A stretch of 7,652 bases of DNA from an uncultured Bacillota bacterium (GCA_946623775.1 CAMORJ010000068.1:1-7652); one strand, 5' to 3'; positions 1-6,047 are shown, numbered from the stretch's first letter. The notes: generated by a model not told the origin, from the sequence alone. A program made the numbers and translations.

Positions 1-1
1 G

Positions 2-75
2 TGGCAGGGGCAGAAGGAATCGAACCCTCATCAACGGTTTTGGAGACCGCTGTTCTACCATTGAACCATGCCCCT
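2..75 (-). tRNA. tRNA-Trp (anticodon CCA)
   Basis: The reverse complement folds into a complete 74-nt cloverleaf. It has a 7-bp acceptor stem (AGGGGCA/TGCCCCT), a 4-bp D stem (GTTC/GAAC), a 5-bp anticodon stem (GCGGT/ACCGT, one G-T pair), loop CTCCAAA with anticodon CCA, a 4-nt variable loop, a T arm GAGGG/CCTTC with loop TTCGATT, discriminator G and an encoded CCA tail. It reads UGG. The sequence closely resembles typical bacterial tRNA-Trp, and no UCA-anticodon partner is visible, which fits UGA being a stop here. It lies 57 nt downstream of the second trkH. Its terminator would be outside the window. Confidence 0.97.
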
Positions 76-99
76 AGGGCGCTCTATGGCGCAACAGGG

Positions 100-128
100 A
101 TTATAAACTTTCCCTACACTGCGGGCAA
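100..128 (-). promoter_or_regulatory. Probable sigma-70 type promoter of tRNA-Trp
   Basis: On the minus strand, TTGCCC (128-123) and a perfect TATAAT (105-100) are separated by exactly 17 bp. Initiation would fall near 93, leaving about 17 nt of 5' leader before the mature tRNA end at 75. The -35 element begins 4 nt past the stop codon of the second trkH, so the tRNA probably has its own promoter in a very compact gap. There is no convincing terminator between the two genes, so readthrough from trkH may also contribute. Confidence 0.7.
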
Positions 129-132
129 GGGA

Positions 133-1800
133 TTATTCATCGCGGATGCGCGGCTTTGCTTTCCTGCGCTCCTGCCTGGAAAAGCGTACTTCTTCTTTGA
201 CGCAGCGGAGCGAGTTCAAGAACGGAAGCACCTCAAGACGGCCTAGCATCTCGCCGACGGACAAAGTCCATAGCAATACGAAGGACTCAGACGGGTAATC
301 GACACGGTATGCATGGAAGTCACCCATGGACAAGCCCGTGTTCGACATGGCGGAAGCGACGTCAAACGCGGCGTACTCCACGCCGTTATCGCCATTATAG
401 AAAGGCAAGAACGTCAAAATGATGATAGATGTTAGATAAATTGCTATAAATAACACCGCATATCGGAACGCCTCGGAGGAGATTTCTTTATCTAATTCCC
501 TTATTTTGCCGTAGCGGAAGATCAGGTTCGGATGCTTCTGGTGAGACGAATCGAAGCGATGGACGATGGAATGCCATAGGTCCTTGCCCATGATGACGAT
601 CCTATACATCTTAATACCGCCCGCGCACGAGCCAGCTCCACCGCCCATGACCATCAAGATGGTGCAGATAATCAATAGAGGTTTGCCCATCTCCAAGAAT
701 CTCGTAAGCGAGGTATTGCTGAAGCCCGATGTGGTGAATGAGCCGACGACATAGAACGCGGAATCCCTGAGATTGCTGGCGGCGTTGTCAAAGAGCGCAG
801 TTCCATTCGCACGGGATAAGTATGCGCAGACCGCCAAGAACGAAACCCCAATCGCAAGCACGCCCATGAAGACCATGTACTTGATTTCCGAATCGCGGAA
901 GAACTTGCTCCATTTGCCGCGGAGCAGGAACGTATGAAGGACGAACGAGATGCCAGAGAGGACGACTAAGAACATAATGATGATTTCGATTGCCACGGCA
1001 TTGCAGGGAAACACGCCATTCAAGGCGGTCGTGCCATTGAATTCGCGGAATGAGGCAACCGAATGCGAACGGGTCGACATGCCTCCGCCGGACAATGCGC
1101 ACATCGAATGGCAGATGGCATCAAACGGATCCATGCCTGTGAAGAACAAGGCCAAAGCCCCGACGATCGTATAGCCGGTGTAAATCGCGAAGATCAGCTT
1201 CGCCGAGCGGGAAAGGTTAGGCAATAGTTTGTCGCTATGACCTTCGCCGACATACAAGGCGGTGCCATTTTGCCCGCCTAGGATAGTGGACAAAAGAAGG
1301 ACCAAACCGCAGCCGCCGATAAATTGCATCAAGGAACGATGGAAGCAATACACATGGGGACAGAACGCATCCTCCACATCCACAAAATCCGTGAAATTGG
1401 TCATGCCGGTGGTCGAATATGCGCTGGACGCCTCGAAGAATCCGGCGGTGAAATTCATCTGGGTGCTGCCAGGATAGAACACTTCCGCCAAGAAGAAAGG
1501 CAGCGCGCCGCTGACAAGAGCGAGGATCCAAGTCGTTGCAAGAAGAAGGGAGTCCTCGTAGCGTTCAAAGCGAACTCGCTCTCTCTTGAACAGAAAAATG
1601 AAGTACAGAATCAAACCCAAAAGGATGTTTCCGCCGCCGACGACCGAGAAGGGCAAAACGGCGGCTGTTTCATCGCGGAAGAAAGGCAGAACCAATAACG
1701 GCAAGAATGAAATAAAGCCGATGAAAATGGCGAAAATACCAAGATATCCCAAGACAAGGCTCAAGCCTTTGACTTTTTTTCGTGTTAGTTTGATTTTCAT
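133..1800 (-). CDS. trkH: TrkH-family potassium uptake channel subunit (second paralogue)
   Basis: This is an integral membrane cation translocator of the TrkH/KtrB superfamily (555 aa), which should work with cytosolic RCK (TrkA-type) subunits. Four pore loops are visible, each with its filter glycine: AYSTTG (128-132), ALSGGGMSTR (235-244), SFTTSG (354-359) and SAMSNTG (483-489). A glycine-rich gating loop after the third pore (GGGAGSCAGGIK, 386-397) and the late GRLE motif (520-523) are family hallmarks. Hydrophobic segments run throughout, including two before the first pore, as in long TrkH proteins rather than short KtrB. It aligns with the upstream TrkH without gaps for about 440 residues and is more than half identical by eye, so it is a paralogue. 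The start is taken at ATG 1800; a TTG directly before it (1803) is possible. No purine-rich Shine-Dalgarno sequence is evident. It has its own control region upstream. All key glycines are intact, so it is unlikely to be a pseudogene. Confidence 0.93.
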   Translation of the reverse strand: MKIKLTRKKVKGLSLVLGYLGIFAIFIGFISFLPLLVLPFFRDETAAVLPFSVVGGGNILLGLILYFIFLFKRERVRFERYEDSLLLATTWILALVSGALPFFLAEVFYPGSTQMNFTAGFFEASSAYSTTGMTNFTDFVDVEDAFCPHVYCFHRSLMQFIGGCGLVLLLSTILGGQNGTALYVGEGHSDKLLPNLSRSAKLIFAIYTGYTIVGALALFFTGMDPFDAICHSMCALSGGGMSTRSHSVASFREFNGTTALNGVFPCNAVAIEIIIMFLVVLSGISFVLHTFLLRGKWSKFFRDSEIKYMVFMGVLAIGVSFLAVCAYLSRANGTALFDNAASNLRDSAFYVVGSFTTSGFSNTSLTRFLEMGKPLLIICTILMVMGGGAGSCAGGIKMYRIVIMGKDLWHSIVHRFDSSHQKHPNLIFRYGKIRELDKEISSEAFRYAVLFIAIYLTSIIILTFLPFYNGDNGVEYAAFDVASAMSNTGLSMGDFHAYRVDYPSESFVLLWTLSVGEMLGRLEVLPFLNSLRCVKEEVRFSRQERRKAKPRIRDE

Positions 1801-1818
1801 CAATAACCCAACTGGTTC

Positions 1819-1834
1819 GTTAATTGTCTTTAAC
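1819..1834 (-). repeat. Small inverted repeat in trkH leader
   Basis: GTTAA and TTAAC flank a 6-nt spacer, and could form a short hairpin in the leader of the second trkH about 19 nt before its ATG. On its own it is short enough to be chance. It is listed because it is one of several dyads packed into this 136-nt gap. Confidence 0.3.
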
Positions 1835-1846
1835 GCTTCGTCGCGG

Positions 1847-1868
1847 TTGGATTGAATTCACAATCCAA
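1847..1868. repeat. 22-bp inverted repeat, possible operator or leader hairpin
   Basis: On the minus strand, TTGGATTG and CAATCCAA are perfect 8-bp arms around the 6-nt centre TGAATT. The repeat lies about 10-30 nt downstream of the predicted transcription start of the second trkH. It could be an operator for a dimeric repressor or an RNA hairpin in the leader. The dyad is read directly from the sequence; its function is inference. Confidence 0.55.
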
Positions 1869-1876
1869 GATACGGC

Positions 1877-1886
1877 ATGCGCGCAT
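1877..1886. repeat. 10-bp perfect palindrome at predicted start site
   Basis: ATGCGCGCAT is a perfect palindrome that overlaps the downstream end of the -10 element TACAAT and spans the expected +1 position of the second trkH. A protein bound here would block initiation. It is short, so chance is possible. Confidence 0.4.
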
Positions 1887-1913
1887 TGTATCCCCCAAGA
1901 GCCACTTAAGCAA
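1885..1913 (-). promoter_or_regulatory. Candidate promoter of the second trkH
   Basis: Minus-strand TTGCTT (1913-1908) and TACAAT (1890-1885) are separated by 17 bp. The -10 matches consensus at five of six positions and the -35 only at TTG. Initiation near 1878 would give a leader of about 78 nt before ATG 1800. The -35 lies in the descending arm of the hairpin that ends the upstream trkH. This suggests that the second channel gene can be transcribed independently of the RCK-trkH operon. Confidence 0.5.
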
Positions 1914-1938
1914 GGGTTTCTCAAATGAGAGAACCCTT
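1912..1938 (-). terminator. Hairpin at the end of the first trkH (weak terminator or RNA-processing stem)
   Basis: The RNA would form an 11-bp stem, AAGGGUU plus UCUC paired with GAGA plus AACCCUU, with one bulged C and a 4-nt AUUU loop. It begins within the TAA stop codon of the first trkH. The tail is GCUUAAG, not a run of U, so it is a poor intrinsic terminator. It may instead attenuate transcription or protect the 3' end of the upstream operon mRNA. Confidence 0.4.
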
Positions 1939-3589
1939 ACATCTCGAGCAGTTCGCGCTCGGCTTGCCTCTTCTTTTTGTAATAAATCGCCTCATCGCGG
2001 ACATTCCTTATGGAATTGAAAATCGGGATAATCTCGAGTCGTCCCAAGATCATGACGATGGAAAGCGTCCACGACAAAGCAATCCATGCTTGTGGATTCT
2101 CTGCCGAATACAAAACGAAGTCATCGAGACTCGTGCCGACATTCGCGATTGCGGAGGCGACATCGAAGCAAGCGTTCTCCACCCCGAATCCGGGCAAGAA
2201 ACACACGATGATGATCGCGGCGAAATAGACGAGCAAGTACATCGCCATATAGGTGAATGATTCGATGACCTGGCCATCGGTGACCTCATTAATCTTGCCA
2301 TAACGATAAGACAGGAATGGCGATCTCTTATGCGGCGATTCGAAACGATGGACGATGGAGAAGCGCATCTGCTTCATGACGATGATGAGGCGGTATATCT
2401 TCAAACCGCCAGCGGTAGAACCAGAACCGCCGCCGATGACCATGAGCAGCGTACAAATGAAGATGAGCGGCTTGCCGAGTTCTTTCAAGCGCTCAATCGA
2501 TGTATTGGCAAAGCCTGAAGTCGTGAATGAGCCGACGACATAGAAGGACGAATCCCTAAGCGCTGCGCCGGAATTATCGAAGAAGCCTCCAGCCCCAGCC
2601 TGATAGGCATAACCAAGGACGGAGAAGAACGCGGCGATGATAGCTCCAAAACCCACGAAAATCATGTAACGGGTCTCGTCATCTCGTAAGAATTTCTTGA
2701 ATTTGCCTGTCAGCAAGAAGACATGGAGAACGAAGGAAATAGCGGACAAGCAGACAAGCACATCGATGATGATTTCGACCGCCAAAGTGTTGCAGGGAAT
2801 GATTCCATTCAATGTCGTGGTGCCTTCGAATGCCCGGAACGCGGCGATGTTGGCGGATCTGGTGGACATGCCTCCGCCGGCAAGGGCGCACATCGAATGG
2901 CAAATGGCATCGAATGGGTCTAGACCCGCGAAGAACAAAGCCACCGCTCCGACAAGGGTGTATCCGCTATAGATTCCGAAGATGAGCCTCGCGGATTTCG
3001 AGAGGTTCGGAAGCAGCTTATCGTTATGCCCCTCGCTGATATAAAGGGCGGTTCCGTTTTGCCCTCCAAGAATTGAGGAAAGCACCAAAATCAAACCAAT
3101 GCCCCCGATGAATTGCATCCAGGAACGATGGAAGCAGAACACATGAACCGCGAAGTCGGACCCGGAATCCAAGAACCCGTCGAAGGCGGTTAAGCCGGTT
3201 GATGTATAGGCGGATGCGGACTCGAAAAATGACGAGGAGAACGTCATAGAGGAATGCCCAGTCAAATGCGCGATGAAGAACGGCATCGCGCCAGAAAGAA
3301 TCGCGGCGATCCAGATGAGAGTCAAAAGCATCGCATCCTGATAACGCAAGAAGCGAGTCGGCTTACGGCCCTTCAAAAGGATGAGGTATAGAACCGATCC
3401 GAGGAGGACATCAGCCCCTGCGGGGACGGCGAAAGCGAACCAAGCATCGGCTTCATTTGGGTAGAAAGCCAAAATCACTAGCGGAATAGCCGTAATGATT
3501 CCGATGAACACCAAAAATAAACCGAGATAACCAAATACCAGCCTAGGGCCGCTGGCGGTTTTTATCTGCTGGTCCGTTGAGCGCACCAT
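1937..3589 (-). CDS. trkH: TrkH-family potassium uptake channel subunit (operon copy)
   Basis: This is a membrane K+ (or Na+/K+) translocating subunit of the TrkH superfamily, 550 aa. The four pore loops carry AYTSTG (128-132), ALAGGGMSTR (235-244), SFTTSG (354-359) and SAIANVG (479-485). The intramembrane gating loop GGGSGSTAGGLK (386-397) and GRLE (516-519) are typical. The second filter context (DAICHSM...GGGMST) resembles TrkH/TrkG (GGFST) more than KtrB. The ATG overlaps the stop codon of the upstream RCK gene by one base (TAATG), so translation is probably coupled and this channel is the direct partner of the RCK pair. Only a weak purine stretch precedes the start. The C-terminal tail is charged and cytosolic (about 530-550). 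Ion selectivity cannot be settled from sequence. Confidence 0.95.
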   Translation of the reverse strand: MVRSTDQQIKTASGPRLVFGYLGLFLVFIGIITAIPLVILAFYPNEADAWFAFAVPAGADVLLGSVLYLILLKGRKPTRFLRYQDAMLLTLIWIAAILSGAMPFFIAHLTGHSSMTFSSSFFESASAYTSTGLTAFDGFLDSGSDFAVHVFCFHRSWMQFIGGIGLILVLSSILGGQNGTALYISEGHNDKLLPNLSKSARLIFGIYSGYTLVGAVALFFAGLDPFDAICHSMCALAGGGMSTRSANIAAFRAFEGTTTLNGIIPCNTLAVEIIIDVLVCLSAISFVLHVFLLTGKFKKFLRDDETRYMIFVGFGAIIAAFFSVLGYAYQAGAGGFFDNSGAALRDSSFYVVGSFTTSGFANTSIERLKELGKPLIFICTLLMVIGGGSGSTAGGLKIYRLIIVMKQMRFSIVHRFESPHKRSPFLSYRYGKINEVTDGQVIESFTYMAMYLLVYFAAIIIVCFLPGFGVENACFDVASAIANVGTSLDDFVLYSAENPQAWIALSWTLSIVMILGRLEIIPIFNSIRNVRDEAIYYKKKRQAERELLEM

Positions 3590-4260
3590 TATTTCTTTTC
3601 TGCTTCGGCTTGCACAAAGTTCAAGATCTTCCGCTGGTTCTCGGTGGCGGTGACGATCAAAAGCGTATCACGCGGCTTCAGCTCGATGTCGCCGTTAGGG
3701 ATGATGAGCTGATGAGAACGATAGATGGCGGCGATGGATGCGTATTTCGGGAAGCCGATCTCCTTGATTTTCTTGTTCGCGATCTTATGGCGGGAGAGGA
3801 TGACCGATTCGATGATTTTGATTTTATCGTTGTCCAAAGACAAAGTGCGAATCAATGATTCGACGGACGATTCGCTGCGGATGGTCTCCGCCAAAAGGTA
3901 GGTGGAGGAGATGGGCGAATCGATGCCCAATTCGCGGTATAGCTCAACGTTTTTAGGATTGGAGACCAAGCAGATGCATTTCTTGGCGTTGAAGACGCGT
4001 TGGGCCAAGACGCAGGAAGCGTAGTTATCGGTGTCTCTATCGCACAAGGCGATGAAGATATCCGCATCGTATGCCCCCGCTTCTTCCAAGACGTACTTTC
4101 TCCAGGGCTCGCCGACGTAGACCGGGACGCGGCAGCGCTTCAGAATGCGGTCCGCCTCCGCGGCGTCGGGGTTGATGATGATGAGTTGGTTTTCCTTCCC
4201 TTTGAACATCGTGGTGATGAACTCGGCCTGGGAAGAGCCGCCGGCAATGACGATTTTCAT
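3589..4260 (-). CDS. TrkA-family K+ uptake regulator with RCK_N and RCK_C domains
   Basis: This is a cytosolic gating subunit (223 aa) for the TrkH channel encoded next. Residues 1-125 form a Rossmann-like RCK_N domain and about 143-216 an RCK_C (TrkA_C) domain (SRHKIANKKIKEIGFP, then GDIELKPRDTLLIV). The nucleotide-binding site looks degraded: the glycine loop is GGSSQA (7-12) instead of GxGxxG, and the residue ending strand 2 is Asn30, not the usual acidic residue. RCK_C domains of Firmicute KtrA/KtrC bind cyclic di-AMP, so that role is possible but not shown here. The start codon overlaps the upstream stop (GAATGA) by 4 nt and the stop overlaps the trkH start, giving a fully coupled three-gene unit. 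It is about half the length of E. coli TrkA, which has two RCK units in one chain. Confidence 0.9.
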   Translation of the reverse strand: MKIVIAGGSSQAEFITTMFKGKENQLIIINPDAAEADRILKRCRVPVYVGEPWRKYVLEEAGAYDADIFIALCDRDTDNYASCVLAQRVFNAKKCICLVSNPKNVELYRELGIDSPISSTYLLAETIRSESSVESLIRTLSLDNDKIKIIESVILSRHKIANKKIKEIGFPKYASIAAIYRSHQLIIPNGDIELKPRDTLLIVTATENQRKILNFVQAEAEKK

Positions 4261-4673
4261 TCTCCATCATCTCCTTGCTGCAAAAGGGAAAAGCGATCGC
4301 GGGAAAGCTGGAAGGGGTAAATCGCCTTGATGGGCATGCCCTGAATCAAGAAGCCTTTCTCGGGATCGTCGAAACGGACGTAAATATAGGGGATATTGTA
4401 TTTCGCTAGGCAAAGGTGGGCCAGGTAGAGGTTCACGTTGTCGTCCCCCGTGGTCAGAATCAATTCGCGGGCATCGCGGATGCCGGCATCTTCGAGTTCA
4501 TCGATCTCGGTGGCATCGCACGCGATGGTGTAGCCAGAAAAAGACTCGCTCAGTTTGGTGAACGCGTCTTTTTTGGGGTCAAGGACGATGACGTCTTCGC
4601 CCTGGGAGGATGCATAACTGGCAATGGATGCGCCTAATCTTCCGCATCCCACGACAATGGTTTTGTTTCGCAT
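4257..4673 (-). CDS. TrkA-type NAD-binding (RCK_N-only) regulatory subunit
   Basis: This is a small cytosolic protein (138 aa) consisting of one RCK_N Rossmann domain. It has a canonical glycine loop GCGRLG (9-14), an acidic residue at the end of strand 2 (Asp32, in IVLDP) expected to bind the ribose of NAD(H) or ATP/ADP, and the family ACDAT (51-55) and GDDN (76-79) motifs. It ends soon after the Rossmann fold (IYPFQLSRDRFSLL), with no RCK_C domain. The natural stop falls where an RCK_C would begin, and the next gene overlaps, so this looks like a genuine one-domain protein rather than a truncation. The start ATG has GAAGG nine bases upstream. It probably assembles with the following RCK_N-RCK_C protein on TrkH, together approximating a split TrkA. 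It is first in the operon, behind a strong promoter. Confidence 0.9.
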   Translation of the reverse strand: MRNKTIVVGCGRLGASIASYASSQGEDVIVLDPKKDAFTKLSESFSGYTIACDATEIDELEDAGIRDARELILTTGDDNVNLYLAHLCLAKYNIPYIYVRFDDPEKGFLIQGMPIKAIYPFQLSRDRFSLLQQGDDGE

Positions 4674-4682
4674 AGTTAGTTA

Positions 4683-4695
4683 CCTTCGGAGAAGG
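4683..4695 (-). promoter_or_regulatory. Ribosome-binding site inside a small hairpin
   Basis: CCTTC and GAAGG form a 5-bp stem with a TCC loop. The right arm, GAAGG (4687-4683), is the Shine-Dalgarno sequence of the RCK_N gene, nine bases from its ATG. The left arm lies upstream of the transcription start predicted from the adjacent promoter. It would therefore be present only in RNA that reads through from the upstream genes. Confidence 0.5.
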
Positions 4696-4723
4696 ATTAT
4701 AGCACCTCCTTTAGAGGTGGCAA
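4696..4723 (-). promoter_or_regulatory. Strong extended -10 promoter of the RCK-RCK-trkH operon
   Basis: Minus-strand TTGCCA (4723-4718, five of six to consensus) and a perfect TATAAT (4701-4696) are 16 bp apart. The -10 is preceded by TGC, giving the extended form TGCTATAAT. The -10 contains the stop codon of the DUF5662 gene (CTA TAA). Initiation near 4689 gives a leader of only about 16 nt. The spacer contains the inverted repeat CACCTC-TAAAG-GAGGTG (4719-4703), which could be an operator. Confidence 0.75.
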
Positions 4724-5305
4724 GTTTTCAGAGGGATGCAGCTTATCGATAAGCTCGTATTTCGGGTACTTCGCGGTGAGCTCGGCATACTTGGCTTTGG
4801 TATCTTTTTTCTTCAGCCCCTTGAACCCCAAATCGCGGTATCTCGTGAGGCACCACTTCACATATTCGAAGGTGGCGGCGGTCATGTAATAGTATTGGCT
4901 GTGCGCCAGGAAATACTCCAAGGTTGTCTCGGGCTTGAACTGATCCGGATTATAGGTTTTCGAGGCCGAGAGCATATCGCAAACGTATTCGGTGGCATAG
5001 ACCCAAGGCATGGTGCAAGCCACGAGGTTGCCTTGGAAAAAGTCGGTCCAATATTCCCAATGATGCTTGTTGCGGGAAGTATGGTGCTGGCAGATATAGC
5101 TGAAATAGCCATGCCTCAAACGCTCCTCGTAAACCGGAGAGCGATGGCCGTTATAGAATTCGCTGCTCCAATGGAATTCCGTATAGCCGTATTTGCTCAG
5201 GTCATGGCGGAGGCAGTGCCAAAAGATGCCGCAATGGGAGGCATTGCGAATCACCTGATGACGATGCTTCGTGATGGTTCTTAAATGAGAAAAGAAGTGA
5301 CCCAT
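4697..5305 (-). CDS. DUF5662 family protein, function unknown
   Basis: This 202-aa soluble protein matches my recollection of DUF5662, a family found mainly in Firmicutes. The conserved features are an N-terminal TITKHRHQV-like stretch (H14, H16), HDLSKY (34-39), GHRSP (53-57), the block QHHTSRNKHHWEYW (73-86), and a later EYVCDMLSASKTY (106-118) with Asp110. It is rich in His, Trp and Tyr, with no signal peptide or membrane segment. The order His, His-Asp, His cluster, Asp resembles HD-superfamily metal sites, which is only an inference. The start at ATG 5305 is 7 nt past the sirtuin stop. AAGGA within the sirtuin end, about 11 nt upstream, is its likely ribosome-binding site, so the two are probably co-transcribed. 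Its last codons contain the promoter of the RCK operon. Confidence 0.85.
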   Translation of the reverse strand: MGHFFSHLRTITKHRHQVIRNASHCGIFWHCLRHDLSKYGYTEFHWSSEFYNGHRSPVYEERLRHGYFSYICQHHTSRNKHHWEYWTDFFQGNLVACTMPWVYATEYVCDMLSASKTYNPDQFKPETTLEYFLAHSQYYYMTAATFEYVKWCLTRYRDLGFKGLKKKDTKAKYAELTAKYPKYELIDKLHPSENLPPLKEVL

Positions 5306-5312
5306 GTATCAA

Positions 5313-6047
5313 TTATTCCTTCAAAATCGCCTCTAAAGCCTCACCGATATCATCGCGGATCACATAATCGGCAACCCTATCGAAATCAGTCGGTTCCTTA
5401 TTGATCATGACGATGGCTTTTCCTTTGAAATAGGATGGCATCATCGCGATGGGATAAACCTTCATCGAAGTTCCTCCGACGATGAGCAAATCGGCATAAT
5501 TCACGGCTGCGGCGGAATTGGACAAAACGTCTTCGTCGAGCGATTCGCCATAAAGGACCACGTCGGGCTTCAGCACGCCGCCGCAGGAGCAATGGGGAAC
5601 GCCCACATGGGAGATCTCGCTCAAGGAGTAATGCTTGCCGCAACGCTGGCAATGATAGGATTCCGTGGTGCCATGGGCTTCCAATACCCTCTTCGATCCC
5701 GCTTTTTGATGCAGGCCATCGATGTTCTGGGTGATGATGACGATATCGTTTGGCCGACGGCGCTCGAATTCCGCCAAAGCGATATGGGCTTTATTCGGCT
5801 TCGCCTCAAAATTTACCATCGTCGAGAAATAGAAGTCATAGAAAACTTCGGTCTTTTCCATGAAATACTCATGGGAAAGCATCACTTCATAGGGAACGCC
5901 GTATTTGCTGTGGATGTTGTACAGGCCCTGCGGCGAACGGAAATCCGGGATTCCCGATCCGGTCGATACCCCTGCTCCGCCCAGGAAAACGATGCGCTTG
6001 CTCTCTTTTACAAGGCGTCTAATCTCTTCAAGAACCTTTTGTTCCAT
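5313..6047 (-). CDS. cobB: NAD-dependent protein deacylase (sirtuin, SIR2 family)
   Basis: This is a cytosolic sirtuin (244 aa) that removes acetyl or other acyl groups from lysines using NAD+, yielding nicotinamide and O-acyl-ADP-ribose. It contains GAGVSTGSGIPDFR (24-37), TQNIDGLH (106-113), catalytic His125 (EAHG), zinc-binding Cys133, Cys136, Cys153 and Cys155, PDVVLYGE (161-168) and GGTSMKVYP (191-199). The second cysteine pair is C-S-C, one residue shorter than CxxC. FYDFYF (69-74) lacks the Tyr-x-x-Arg pair of E. coli CobB associated with succinyl-lysine, which suggests deacetylase activity. The start is set at ATG 6047 because GGGGAGG lies six bases upstream; an upstream in-frame TTG at 6071 would add eight residues. 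It overlaps the GDPD gene by 20 nt, so the two are probably coupled. No macrodomain or lipoylation partner is adjacent, so it is not the SirTM type. Confidence 0.94.
   Translation of the reverse strand: MEQKVLEEIRRLVKESKRIVFLGGAGVSTGSGIPDFRSPQGLYNIHSKYGVPYEVMLSHEYFMEKTEVFYDFYFSTMVNFEAKPNKAHIALAEFERRRPNDIVIITQNIDGLHQKAGSKRVLEAHGTTESYHCQRCGKHYSLSEISHVGVPHCSCGGVLKPDVVLYGESLDEDVLSNSAAAVNYADLLIVGGTSMKVYPIAMMPSYFKGKAIVMINKEPTDFDRVADYVIRDDIGEALEAILKE

Noticed and set aside
1..246. Open frame on the plus strand through the start of the window
   Set aside because: It runs antisense through tRNA-Trp and the 3' end of the second trkH, with no recognisable domain.
1804..1936. Possible c-di-AMP (ydaO/yuaA) riboswitch ahead of the second trkH, as found upstream of some K+ transporter genes
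   Set aside because: The predicted leader is only about 78 nt, and I could not find the conserved ydaO core segments. The visible elements are simple dyads.
4257..4673. Short RCK_N gene as a frameshifted fragment of a longer TrkA
   Set aside because: It ends cleanly in a 4-nt overlap with a gene that has its own complete RCK_N domain, so the two do not join into one broken RCK_N-RCK_C protein.
4702..4717. MerR-type promoter (dyad in an overlong spacer)
   Set aside because: MerR promoters have 19-20 bp spacers; this one has 16 bp and an extended -10, so it needs no DNA distortion. The dyad may still bind another regulator.
4736..5284. Long plus-strand open frame (about 180 codons) opposite the DUF5662 gene
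   Set aside because: It mirrors a well-supported gene, shows no family motif and has no convincing ribosome-binding site. Antisense frames like this are common over genes with this codon usage.
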